Shown: in pieces, positions 35,926 to 43,222 of the stretch
Layout of the letters: each line of letters begins with the position of its first letter
Position numbering within the stretch: position 1 is the stretch's first letter
Source of the DNA: an uncultured Burkholderiales bacterium
Lineage (GTDB): Bacteria > Pseudomonadota > Gammaproteobacteria > Burkholderiales > Burkholderiaceae_C
Assembly: GCA_945952065.1 (NCBI GenBank)
Contig: CAMFGY010000021.1
Coordinates: 1 to 64,000, forward strand
Reading direction: 5' to 3'
DNA: 64,000 bases
Translations under genes and position numbers: made by a program
Notes under the pieces: model-generated
The model's database searches: none
What the model saw: the letters and a program-made list of their open reading frames with translations, nothing else
Told to the model about the DNA's origin: nothing

Positions 35926-36750
35926 ATGAGTGTTGAGTCTTGGATGGACCCAGACGAGGAGCGTCGCTTCGGCGGATTGCGTCGACTGTATGGCGAGCAA
36001 GACTACCAATGCCTGCGACAAGCGCATATTGCGGTTGTCGGCTTGGGCGGTGTTGGCTCCTGGGTGGTGGAGGCTTTGGCGCGTAGCGGGGTTGCGGCGC
36101 TGACCTTGATCGACTTGGATCAAGTGGCGGAAAGCAATATCAACCGGCAAGTGCAAGCCTTGGGTTCAACCGTGGGCATGGCCAAAGTGGAGGCTTTGCG
36201 CCAACGCATTCTGGACATTCATCCGAATTGCAAGATCACGCTGATTGAAGAATTTGTCGATGAACAAAACTGGCCGGCTTTGATGGCCGGTCGGGAAAGT
36301 GAGCTGCATGGCCTGATTGATGCTTGCGACCAGGTGCGCGCCAAGGCCTGCTTGGCGGCTTGGGCCTTGGCGCGTGGCCTGCCCTTTGTCAGCGTGGGGG
36401 CGGCCGGCGGCAAACGGTCTCCGCATTTGATGTGCATTGAGGACTTGGCCGACATCACCCATGACCCCTTGCTGGCCTCTTTGCGGCAGCGCATGCGCAA
36501 GCAGTACGGGGCCAAGCGGCAAGGCAAGATGGGCGTGGCCTGCGTCTTCTCGCGCGAACCGGTGCACCGCCCGATTGCGGCGCAAGGGCAGGCCTGCGAG
36601 GTCGATGGCAGCCTCAATTGCCACGGCTATGGTTCGAGTGTGGCGGTCACCGCCAGCTTCGGCATGGCGGCTGCAGCCGAGCTCTTGAAGATTCTTTTCA
36701 ATGATTTGAAAAAAGTGCTTGCATCAGAATCAAAAGCCAGTCTAAAATAG
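35926..36750 (+). CDS. tcdA: tRNA threonylcarbamoyladenosine dehydratase TcdA
   Basis: TcdA (CsdL, YgdL) is an E1-like ATP-dependent enzyme that cyclises t6A37 to ct6A37 in tRNAs that read ANN codons. The 274-residue protein shows RRFGGLRRLYGEQ, the nucleotide-binding VVGLGGVGSWVVEALARSG, IDLDQVAESNINRQ, and the C-terminal NCHGYGSSVAVTASFGM. Several starts are possible (GTG 35899, ATG 35926 or 35944); 35926 is a compromise. Two tRNA-Lys genes, expected substrates, lie directly downstream, and the promoter for the first overlaps the tcdA 3' end. Confidence 0.93.
   Translation: MSVESWMDPDEERRFGGLRRLYGEQDYQCLRQAHIAVVGLGGVGSWVVEALARSGVAALTLIDLDQVAESNINRQVQALGSTVGMAKVEALRQRILDIHPNCKITLIEEFVDEQNWPALMAGRESELHGLIDACDQVRAKACLAAWALARGLPFVSVGAAGGKRSPHLMCIEDLADITHDPLLASLRQRMRKQYGAKRQGKMGVACVFSREPVHRPIAAQGQACEVDGSLNCHGYGSSVAVTASFGMAAAAELLKILFNDLKKVLASESKASLK
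36719..36748 (+). promoter_or_regulatory. Putative sigma-70 promoter for tRNA-Lys(TTT)
   Basis: TTGCAT (36719-36724) and TAAAAT (36743-36748) are spaced by 18 bases, placing transcription start about 12 bases ahead of the tRNA. The elements lie within the last codons of tcdA. Confidence 0.6.
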
Positions 36751-36766
36751 CAGGCTTCGCTGGTAG

Positions 36767-36842
36767 GGGTCGTTAGCTCAGTTGGTAGAGCAGCGGACTT
36801 TTAATCCGTAGGTCGCAGGTTCGAGTCCCGCACGACCCACCA
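36767..36842 (+). tRNA. tRNA-Lys, anticodon TTT
   Basis: A 76-base tRNA with encoded CCA. The acceptor stem GGGTCGT pairs with ACGACCC (36832-36838), the D-arm TAGCTCAGTTGGTAGAGCA and T-loop GGTTCGAGTCC are standard, and the anticodon loop is CTTTTAA, giving TTT for lysine. Confidence 0.97.
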
Positions 36843-36882
36843 GAATTTAGTGTGAAATTAGTATGTAATGCTAAAAAATTCA

Positions 36883-36891
36883 TGCTAGAAT
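36883..36891 (+). promoter_or_regulatory. Putative extended -10 promoter for second tRNA-Lys
   Basis: TGCTAGAAT fits an extended -10 element (TGnTAnnAT) about 42 bases ahead of the second tRNA, in an AT-rich 91-base spacer unlike the GC-rich neighbours. No good -35 is seen, as allowed for this class. Confidence 0.4.
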
Positions 36892-36933
36892 GTGAAGCTC
36901 GAAAACGTTGAGAAATTAACGAATTCGAATGTA

Positions 36934-37009
36934 GGGCTCTTAGCTCAGTTGGTAGAGCAGCGGACTCTTAATCCGTAGGTCGAGTGTTCGAGTCACTCAG
37001 GGCCCACCA
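36934..37009 (+). tRNA. tRNA-Lys, anticodon CTT
   Basis: A 76-base tRNA with encoded CCA. The acceptor stem GGGCTCT pairs with AGGGCCC (one G-T pair), and the anticodon loop CTCTTAA gives CTT for lysine. The D-arm and anticodon arm are nearly identical to the preceding tRNA-Lys(TTT), suggesting local duplication followed by divergence. Confidence 0.95.
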
Positions 37010-37025
37010 AAATTAAGAATGGATC

Positions 37026-37059
37026 AAGCACCGAATGTGAATGCATTCGGTGCTTTTTT
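37026..37059 (+). terminator. Rho-independent terminator after the tRNA-Lys pair
   Basis: A 12-bp perfect stem (37026-37037 with 37044-37055, six-base loop) followed by a run of Ts, 17 bases past the second tRNA. Confidence 0.9.
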
Positions 37060-37186
37060 CATTGCGCGTTTTGATTTGCGGTTTTAATCGGCTTTAGCAT
37101 CTTCCGTGTTGGTATTCATTTCCTGCGGCCCCATTCATTGGCGCTGAGCTTCAATGGGTGGCTTGTTGATTGCTACTGAGGCAGAT

Positions 37187-37540
37187 ATGAAAAAGATTCT
37201 CGTTTTTGCAACGCTTTGCGCAGCGCTGACAGGGGCTGGCGCCAAAGAAGTTGTGATTGATGTGCGCACTGCGGACGAGTATGCGCAGGGGCATGTCGAA
37301 GGCGCGCTCAATATCGAGCACAGCGAGATTGCTAAAGAGATTGCCAAGTTCCGCATCGACAAGAGCGACAAAATCATTTTGTATTGCCGCTCCGGGCGCC
37401 GTTCCGCGATTGCCCTAGAGTCTCTCAAAGGTTTGGGTTATTCCAATCTCGAGAACTATGGCGGGTTGGACGAGGCGCAGCGGCGATTGAAAGACTCTGC
37501 GGCCCCCAAAGTGGGTGGTGATAACAAGCCGGCGAAATAA
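37187..37540 (+). CDS. Exported rhodanese-like sulfurtransferase (PspE type)
   Basis: A 117-residue single-domain rhodanese with a signal peptide (KKILVFATLCAALTGAGA), so a periplasmic protein of the PspE type. Seen: VVIDVRTADEYAQGHVEGALN and the active-site loop ILYCRSGRRSAIA with the catalytic cysteine in CRSGRR. The Met at 37187, after GAGGCAG, gives the natural signal peptide. The role may be sulfane sulfur handling or thiol protection in the periplasm; the substrate is unknown. Confidence 0.9.
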   Translation: MKKILVFATLCAALTGAGAKEVVIDVRTADEYAQGHVEGALNIEHSEIAKEIAKFRIDKSDKIILYCRSGRRSAIALESLKGLGYSNLENYGGLDEAQRRLKDSAAPKVGGDNKPAK

Positions 37541-37793
37541 GTCGGCTAAGCCTGCTGCAATTGGGGCTCAGTGGGTGTGCCAAACCAAAATCCCAAGGTC
37601 TGATGCTGATGCGTTCAGATGCCTGAAGGCAAAAGACTCGCGAATGCCAAAGCCGGTGGCTTTGTTTTCTTGGTGATTGGGCGTGTCAGAGGCCGCGAGG
37701 GCCTGAACGGCACATATAGCCCCAACTGCATCGCTGCGGCGGCCCGGAGAGGGCCAAGAGCGGCATGTGGGAGTTCGGGGTGGGGGAGTTGGG

Positions 37794-37893
37794 GTTGACG
37801 AGCCTGACCCCGGCACTGGTCACAACGGTTAGGGCTGCTTCGTTCCCGACCTGACCCGGTTGGCCGCGCTTCCATGCGAGGAGGCCCGTCAAC
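37794..37893 (-). ncRNA. ffs: Signal recognition particle 4.5S RNA
   Basis: On the minus strand the conserved SRP hairpin core GGTCAGGTCGGGAACGAAGC is present, followed by AGCCCTAA, the Ffh-binding region. Terminal arms pair (12 positions, 37794-37805 with 37882-37893), giving about 100 bases as in small bacterial SRP RNA. As I recall, ffs close to dnaX is common in Burkholderiales. Confidence 0.93.
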
Positions 37894-37897
37894 AAGC

Positions 37898-37903
37898 ATT
37901 GTA
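37898..37903 (-). promoter_or_regulatory. Putative -10 element of ffs
   Basis: TACAAT on the minus strand, four bases ahead of the start of the paired 4.5S RNA arm. The -35 region has no clear match. Confidence 0.4.
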
Positions 37904-37960
37904 AACGATGCCAGCGGCTGCCCTGCTTGAGGGGGCTGAATTCGATGCGTTTTGCGCAAT

Positions 37961-37984
37961 AAAAAAGGCGCCGATCGGCGCCTT
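37961..37984 (-). terminator. Rho-independent terminator of purM
   Basis: On the minus strand an AAGGCGCC/GGCGCCTT stem with GATC loop is followed by a T-run (seen as AAAAAA on the plus strand at 37961-37966). It lies 34 bases past the purM stop. Confidence 0.85.
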
Positions 37985-38018
37985 GGGTCATGGCTTTTGA
38001 AGTGCGAGCCGGACGGGC

Positions 38019-39146
38019 TCAGCGCAATTGCAGATCGTCATCGCTGAAGCGGATGTTGAGGGGCTCAATCAGCAGTTGCTTGGGGCCGTCTTCCAAATGG
38101 CCGGCCACGAGGGCGTCAATGCCGCAAGCCTTGGCGACTTCCACGGTGCGCGCGGCGTCTTCCGCCTTCACAAAGATGGCAAAGCCAGCCCCCATATTGA
38201 GGGTGGAATAGGCCTCGCGGTCGTCTTGCTTGGCTTGCTCTTGCATGAAGCGCAGCACGGGCGTGACCGGCGGCACGCTGTGAATGCGATAGGTGAATTG
38301 GCCGGGGTGGCGCAGCAGCTTGCGCCAGCCGTGGCCGGTGATGTTGGCGCAGTAATGCGGCGTGATGCCGGCCTTGTACAGGGCCTCGGTGACCGGCGAG
38401 TACAGCACGGTGGGGGCCAGCAGGGCCTCGCCATAGCTGAGGCCGGGTTCGATTTCGGTCAAATAGCCTTGGGGCAGTCGCTCCACCAGTTTGCGAGCCA
38501 AGCTCAGCCCATTGGCGTGAATGCCGCTGGAAGCCAACAACACAATCGCGTCGCCGGCCGCCAGTTTGTCGCCCACAGAGAGGCGCTCCTTGGGATTGAT
38601 CAAGCCGGTGCAAGAGGCGGCCAGATCGATGCGGTCCCCTTCCACAATGCCGGCCAGCGCGGGCGTCTCGCCGCCGCCCCAAGCCACTTGGCAGGTGTCG
38701 CAGGCTTTCTTCCAGCCTTCCACCAGGCTTTGCGCGCGCTGCTTGTCGCCAAACCAATCGGAGCCGCCAGCGGCCCAATAGGCCTGCACCACCAAAGGCG
38801 TGGCGCCGACGGTGATCAGGTCATTGATGGCCATGGCAATGGTGTCTTGGGCGATGCTTGCGTAATAGCTCTTGCCGGTCAGCTTGAACATTTCGTCAGC
38901 CACCAGGGTTTTGGTGCCCAGGCACTCGACGATAGAGGCCATGTAGAACGGCCCCACATCGACCACATAGGCCGACTCGCCGCGCGAAGCCAGCACTTCG
39001 CTGAAGCCGTGACCGGCAAGGTGGGCGCCAGTGGCTGCGGCCGCGCGTTGCGCGCTGATCTTCAGCGGATCAATCAGGTCGTAGTTGACCCCGGCTTGGC
39101 TGTAGCTGAGGGTGTCGGGGGAGGAGGGGGCGTCATGCGTACTCAT
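38019..39146 (-). CDS. purM: Phosphoribosylformylglycinamidine cyclo-ligase
   Basis: PurM closes the imidazole ring of AIR with ATP in purine synthesis. The 375-residue protein is a little longer than E. coli PurM because of an N-terminal 25-residue extension. Seen: SYSQAGVNYDLIDPLK, DTIAMAINDLITVGA, GGETPALAG, LASSGIHANGLSLARKL and the C-terminal HLEDGPKQLLIEPLNI-type strand. Divergent from dnaX over 132 bases. Both purD and purM lie in this window but in separate units. Confidence 0.96.
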   Translation of the reverse strand: MSTHDAPSSPDTLSYSQAGVNYDLIDPLKISAQRAAAATGAHLAGHGFSEVLASRGESAYVVDVGPFYMASIVECLGTKTLVADEMFKLTGKSYYASIAQDTIAMAINDLITVGATPLVVQAYWAAGGSDWFGDKQRAQSLVEGWKKACDTCQVAWGGGETPALAGIVEGDRIDLAASCTGLINPKERLSVGDKLAAGDAIVLLASSGIHANGLSLARKLVERLPQGYLTEIEPGLSYGEALLAPTVLYSPVTEALYKAGITPHYCANITGHGWRKLLRHPGQFTYRIHSVPPVTPVLRFMQEQAKQDDREAYSTLNMGAGFAIFVKAEDAARTVEVAKACGIDALVAGHLEDGPKQLLIEPLNIRFSDDDLQLR

Positions 39147-39278
39147 GGGGCGGGATTATCGGTCAGACCGCAGTGATCTGGCGTCGCGCGCTTGCAATCG
39201 ATGTTGCAATGCCCACTTTGTGCGCTTTGCTGGCCCTGGGGCCGAGGGCGGCTGCTGTGCCCCGTAGAATCCTGCGCC

Positions 39279-41636
39279 ATGAGTTACCAGGTTCTCGCGC
39301 GCAAGTATCGTCCCCACAGCTTTGAAGAGTTGGTGGGTCAGGAGCATGTGGTGCAGGCGCTGGCCAATGCGCTGACGCAGCAGCGTTTGCATCATGCGTA
39401 TCTGTTCACCGGCACGCGAGGCGTGGGCAAGACCACGGTCTCGCGCATTCTGGCCAAGAGCCTGAACTGCACCGGGGTTGATGGTCAGGGCGGCATCACG
39501 GCCAAGCCTTGTGGCGTTTGCGATGCTTGCCGCGATATCGATGCGGGTCGCTTTGTCGACTACATCGAGCTCGACGCGGCCTCAAACCGTGGCGTCGAAG
39601 AGATCTCACAACTGCTGGATCAGTCGGTCTACAAACCGGTGATGGGCCGCTTCAAGGTCTACATGATCGACGAAGTCCATATGCTGTCCAACACGGCCTT
39701 CAACGCGATGTTGAAGACGCTGGAAGAGCCACCCGAGTATTTGAAATTTGTCTTGGCCACCACCGACCCGCAGAAGGTGCCGGTGACGGTCTTGTCACGC
39801 TGCCTGCAGTTCAATCTGCGACCGATGGCGCCGCAGACGGTGCTCAGTCATTTGACGCAAGTGTTGGCGGCTGAAAACGTGCCGGCTGAGCCCGGAGCCT
39901 TGCGGCTCTTGGCGCGCTCGGCCCGTGGTTCGATGCGCGACGCCTTGTCATTGACCGATCAGGCGATTGCGTTTGGCGCCGGTGCTTTGGTGGAAGACGG
40001 TGTGCGGCAGATGTTGGGCAGCGTCGATCGTGGCCACGTGGTGGCCATTCTCGATGCCTTGATCGCAGCCAATGGCGCCGATGTGGTGGCGCAGGCCGAT
40101 GGCTTGCGCAGCCTGGGTCTATCGGCTGCCGGCACCTTGGAAGACATGGCGGGGCTTTTGCAGCAAATGGCCGTGGCTCAGGCTGCGCCCGGCGCATTAG
40201 ACCCCCTCGATCCAGACACTGCGGAGGCCGAGCGTTTGGCCGACTTGTTGCCGGCAGATGAGATCCAGCTGATGTACAGCATGGCCTTGCACGGCCGTCA
40301 AGAACTGTCTTTGGCGCCGGACGAATACGCCGGCTTGCTGATGGTTTTGCTGCGCATCTTGAGTTTTCGTCCGAATGGCGGCCCAGGTACCATCGGCTCA
40401 GGCGGCTCAGGCGGCTCAGGCGGCTCAGGCGGCTCAGGCGGCTCAGGCGGCGCTGTTAGCAAGCCGGGCCTCAGGTCTGCGGGCGGCCCCACAGGGAGCG
40501 TAGGCGCTGCGGCTGCGGCAGGCTCAACGCGGCCGGCGGCTGCGTCCAGCGCGCCTTTGCTGCGCCCGCAGGCTGCCGTCGCGACGGTACCGGCGCCGCT
40601 TCCGGCCGCGGCGTTGGTGGCCGTGGACCCCGTTTGCGCCCCTGCACCGGCGCAAGCGTCGGCGTCCTTCGCGACGCAGGCCGTCGCGTCAGTGAATCCC
40701 GAGCAAGCCCGGGATGCTGCCAACGCTGCCGAGCCAGAAGCTGTTGGGCCTGGGCCTGCGCTAGAGGTCAATGCCGTGACGCCCGAGTCACCTCAGTCAG
40801 TGTTGGAGGCTGCAGTTGCTCTAGAGGCAACCGCAGCTTCGGTGCCAGCGCCAGATCCGGCCCTTGAACAAAGCGCTGAATCGAGACCTGAGAAAAAAAT
40901 CGAACCCGAATCCGCTGAAACGCGTGCTGAAACGCCGCGTCCGCCGCTTGGGCGTGGTGCAGCCCGCATGGACTTCAGTGCGCGGCTGCGGCCCCGTGCG
41001 ATCGAGCCGGAGCCCGCTGCAGCCCCGCCAGAGCCGCCGCGTCAGATGGGCGGCGATGAACCGCCGCCGTGGTTGGATGTGCCGCCTGACGATGATGGGG
41101 ACCTGTCGGCTGCAGGCGGCGAGCCCTTTTTGGATGAAGAGGGCACCGAGGGGCTCGCGGCGGATTCGGCCTTGCGCGCGGGGGCTTCCTTGGCTGAACG
41201 CCAGGCCTATGCCTCCACAGCTGGCGAAGATGTTCCTCTGACGCCCACAGCCCTGGGCGAGCGTTGGGCCGAGCAGGTCAAGCCCTTGGGTTTGACCGCC
41301 TTGACCCGTGAGTTGGCCGTGCGCTCTGAATGTGTGGGTTTTGAGGAGCAGGGCGAGACCTGGGTTTGGCGCTTGCGCGTGGAGCGCGAATCGCTGCGGC
41401 AAACAGCGCTGCGCGACAAGCTGCAAGCCGCGCTGGTGGCGCATTTGCAGCGACCGGTGCAGATCGAAATGGAAGCGGGCTCAGTCCAGGACTCCCCCGC
41501 TTTGCGCGATCTGGCGCAAGCTCAGGCGCGCCAGCGTGCCCTCGAGCAGATCGTGGTCAAAGACCCGCTGGCCCAGGCCCTGCTGGCGCAGTTCAAAACG
41601 GCCCGCATCGTCCCGGGCTCGATCCGTTCGCATTGA
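39279..41636 (+). CDS. dnaX: DNA polymerase III subunit tau/gamma
   Basis: DnaX forms the clamp loader motor and, as tau, tethers the polymerase cores. The 785-residue chain has the AAA+ domain with Walker A G45-T-R-G-V-G-K-T52, zinc cysteines C64, C78, C81, C84 and DEVHML at 131-136, then domain III to about 365. A (GSG)6 linker (373-390) and a long Ala/Pro/Glu-rich region lead to the C-terminal tau domain (about 650-785). Codons 539-540 lie in an A7 run where a -1 shift would reach a stop after six codons, giving a gamma-like product. The Met at 39279 starts the canonical MSYQVLARKYRP. First gene of dnaX-ybaB-recR. Confidence 0.96.
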   Translation: MSYQVLARKYRPHSFEELVGQEHVVQALANALTQQRLHHAYLFTGTRGVGKTTVSRILAKSLNCTGVDGQGGITAKPCGVCDACRDIDAGRFVDYIELDAASNRGVEEISQLLDQSVYKPVMGRFKVYMIDEVHMLSNTAFNAMLKTLEEPPEYLKFVLATTDPQKVPVTVLSRCLQFNLRPMAPQTVLSHLTQVLAAENVPAEPGALRLLARSARGSMRDALSLTDQAIAFGAGALVEDGVRQMLGSVDRGHVVAILDALIAANGADVVAQADGLRSLGLSAAGTLEDMAGLLQQMAVAQAAPGALDPLDPDTAEAERLADLLPADEIQLMYSMALHGRQELSLAPDEYAGLLMVLLRILSFRPNGGPGTIGSGGSGGSGGSGGSGGSGGAVSKPGLRSAGGPTGSVGAAAAAGSTRPAAASSAPLLRPQAAVATVPAPLPAAALVAVDPVCAPAPAQASASFATQAVASVNPEQARDAANAAEPEAVGPGPALEVNAVTPESPQSVLEAAVALEATAASVPAPDPALEQSAESRPEKKIEPESAETRAETPRPPLGRGAARMDFSARLRPRAIEPEPAAAPPEPPRQMGGDEPPPWLDVPPDDDGDLSAAGGEPFLDEEGTEGLAADSALRAGASLAERQAYASTAGEDVPLTPTALGERWAEQVKPLGLTALTRELAVRSECVGFEEQGETWVWRLRVERESLRQTALRDKLQAALVAHLQRPVQIEMEAGSVQDSPALRDLAQAQARQRALEQIVVKDPLAQALLAQFKTARIVPGSIRSH
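40395..40448 (+). repeat. Six perfect 9-bp tandem repeats in dnaX
   Basis: Unit GGCTCAGGC, six identical copies in tandem, in frame, encoding Gly-Ser-Gly each time. Length change would stay in frame and only alter the linker. Confidence 0.95.
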
Positions 41637-41722
41637 GCGGGGCCGTCCAGCGTTTTTGTTTTCTTCGTCGCAGCCATGGCGGCGAGTGTTTTTATTGAAT
41701 TTGAACCGAGAGGAGTACGGCA

Positions 41723-42049
41723 ATGATGAAGGGTCAACTGGCAGGTCTGATGAAGCAAGCGCAGGCCATGCAAGACAATTTGAAAAAAGCGCAAGAGGAA
41801 CTGGCCACCATCGAGGTCGAGGGCCAATCGGGTGCGGGTCTGGTCAAGGTGCAGATGACCTGCAAGAACGAGGTCAAGCGCGTCACCATCGACCCCAGCT
41901 TGTTGGCGGATGACAAAGACATGTTGGAAGACTTGGTGGCCGCCGCGTTCAATGACGCCGTGCGTCGCGCCGAAGAAGTCAGCACCCAAAAGATGGGCAA
42001 ACTGACCGCTGGCATGCCCCTGCCTCCGGGCATGAAATTCCCTTTCTGA
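41723..42049 (+). CDS. ybaB: YbaB/EbfC nucleoid-associated protein
   Basis: A 108-residue YbaB/EbfC protein, a small dimeric DNA-binding protein. Seen: [20 protein letters not shown], the [20 protein letters not shown] strand-turn, and the [16 protein letters not shown]-terminus. AGAGGAG lies ahead of the first of two tandem Mets. It sits between dnaX and recR, the classical arrangement, with 86 and 18 bases of spacing. Confidence 0.94.
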   Translation: MMKGQLAGLMKQAQAMQDNLKKAQEELATIEVEGQSGAGLVKVQMTCKNEVKRVTIDPSLLADDKDMLEDLVAAAFNDAVRRAEEVSTQKMGKLTAGMPLPPGMKFPF

Positions 42050-42067
42050 CGCCCTAAGCGTAGCGCG

Positions 42068-42649
42068 GTGACGGCTCTCGAATCCTTGATTGAAGCGCTC
42101 AAGCGCTTACCCGGCGTGGGTCAGAAGTCCGCGCAGCGCATGGCTTATCACCTGCTGCAACACGACCGCGAGGGTGCGCAGCGCTTGTCAACGGCCTTGC
42201 AGGCTGCGGCTGAGCAGATCGGCCATTGCCGGCGCTGCCATACCTTCAGCGAGACCGAAATCTGCGGCATTTGCGCAGATCCATCACGCGACCCCAAGTT
42301 GTTGTGCGTGGTCGAGTCACCGGCCGACCAAGCGGCGCTGGAGCGCAGCAACTCCTACCGTGGGTACTACTTTGTGCTGCTGGGTCGCTTGAGCCCTTTG
42401 GATGGGGTGGGCGTGGGCCAAATCGGCGCGGCCGAATTGCTGCAGCGTGCGGCCGAAACCGGCGTGGAAGAGGTGATTTTGGCCTGCAGCTTTACCGCAG
42501 AAGGCGAGGCCACTGCGCATGTGTTGGCCGAAGCGCTGCGTTCTCGCGGCCTGCGTTCCAGCCGATTGGCGCGGGGTGTGCCGGTGGGCAGCGAGCTGGA
42601 GTACGTGGACCTGGGAACCATCGCGCATGCCCTGGTGGATCGACGTTAG
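42068..42649 (+). CDS. recR: Recombination mediator RecR
   Basis: RecR acts with RecO/RecF to load RecA at gaps. The 193-residue protein has the helix-hairpin-helix [20 protein letters not shown], four zinc cysteines (C55 CRRC type, through [12 protein letters not shown]), the Toprim domain [15 protein letters not shown], and [20 protein letters not shown]. The start is a GTG at 42068; no ATG lies before the HhH motif. Confidence 0.95.
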   Translation: MTALESLIEALKRLPGVGQKSAQRMAYHLLQHDREGAQRLSTALQAAAEQIGHCRRCHTFSETEICGICADPSRDPKLLCVVESPADQAALERSNSYRGYYFVLLGRLSPLDGVGVGQIGAAELLQRAAETGVEEVILACSFTAEGEATAHVLAEALRSRGLRSSRLARGVPVGSELEYVDLGTIAHALVDRR

Positions 42650-42772
42650 GATCGCCCGAGTCCGCGTGGTGCATGGCGATTTGTCCCCTTCGTTGGCTTC
42701 ACTTGCTTTGCCCGCGGCGCACAGCCGCTTGCTTGAAGCCTCATACTTTCACTGAACCCCTTTGGAGTTGCG

Positions 42773-43168
42773 ATGACCATTGCCAATTTCTGCATCATCG
42801 TGGCCTGCATGCTGCCTATCGTGTGCGCAGGTCTGGCCAAATCCAGCGGCTTCGGTCGCCCGCGGCGCGAAGGGGGTTATGACAATCACGACCCCCGGGC
42901 GTGGCTGGCCAAACAGTCGGGTCGCCAAGCGCGGGCCAATGCCGCGCAGGCCAACAGCTTCGAGGCTTTGCCTTTGTTCATTGCCGGTGTCTTGGTGGCT
43001 CAGCAATTGCATGCGCCGCAAGCCCGGGTGGATGGGCTGGCCTTGGGCTTTATTGCTGCGCGCCTGGCCTATATCGCCGCCTACCTGGGCGACAAACCCA
43101 GCTTGCGCTCGGCCATTTGGTTTCTTGGCGTGGCCTGCAGTGTGGGTTTGTTCTTCAGCGCGTCTTGA
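42773..43168 (+). CDS. MAPEG family membrane protein
   Basis: A 131-residue MAPEG-type protein with four predicted membrane helices (about 3-22, 60-78, 84-104, 112-130). Seen: NHDPRAWLAKQSGRQARANAAQANSFEALPLF split across the loop, with the conserved RAxxAxxNxxE pattern (RANAAQANSFEA). Bacterial MAPEG members are often of unknown function; some bind glutathione. Spaced 123 bases from recR, likely a separate unit. Confidence 0.88.
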   Translation: MTIANFCIIVACMLPIVCAGLAKSSGFGRPRREGGYDNHDPRAWLAKQSGRQARANAAQANSFEALPLFIAGVLVAQQLHAPQARVDGLALGFIAARLAYIAAYLGDKPSLRSAIWFLGVACSVGLFFSAS

Positions 43169-43222
43169 GGGCTTGCTGCCTCGGGCGGGGTCACAGGACC
43201 CGCCACCGAAGAGGTCTGGCCC

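Noticed and set aside
37568-37991. Overlapping short minus-strand frames covering the SRP RNA region
   Set aside because: They run through the 4.5S RNA gene, whose conserved hairpin and pairing arms are clear.
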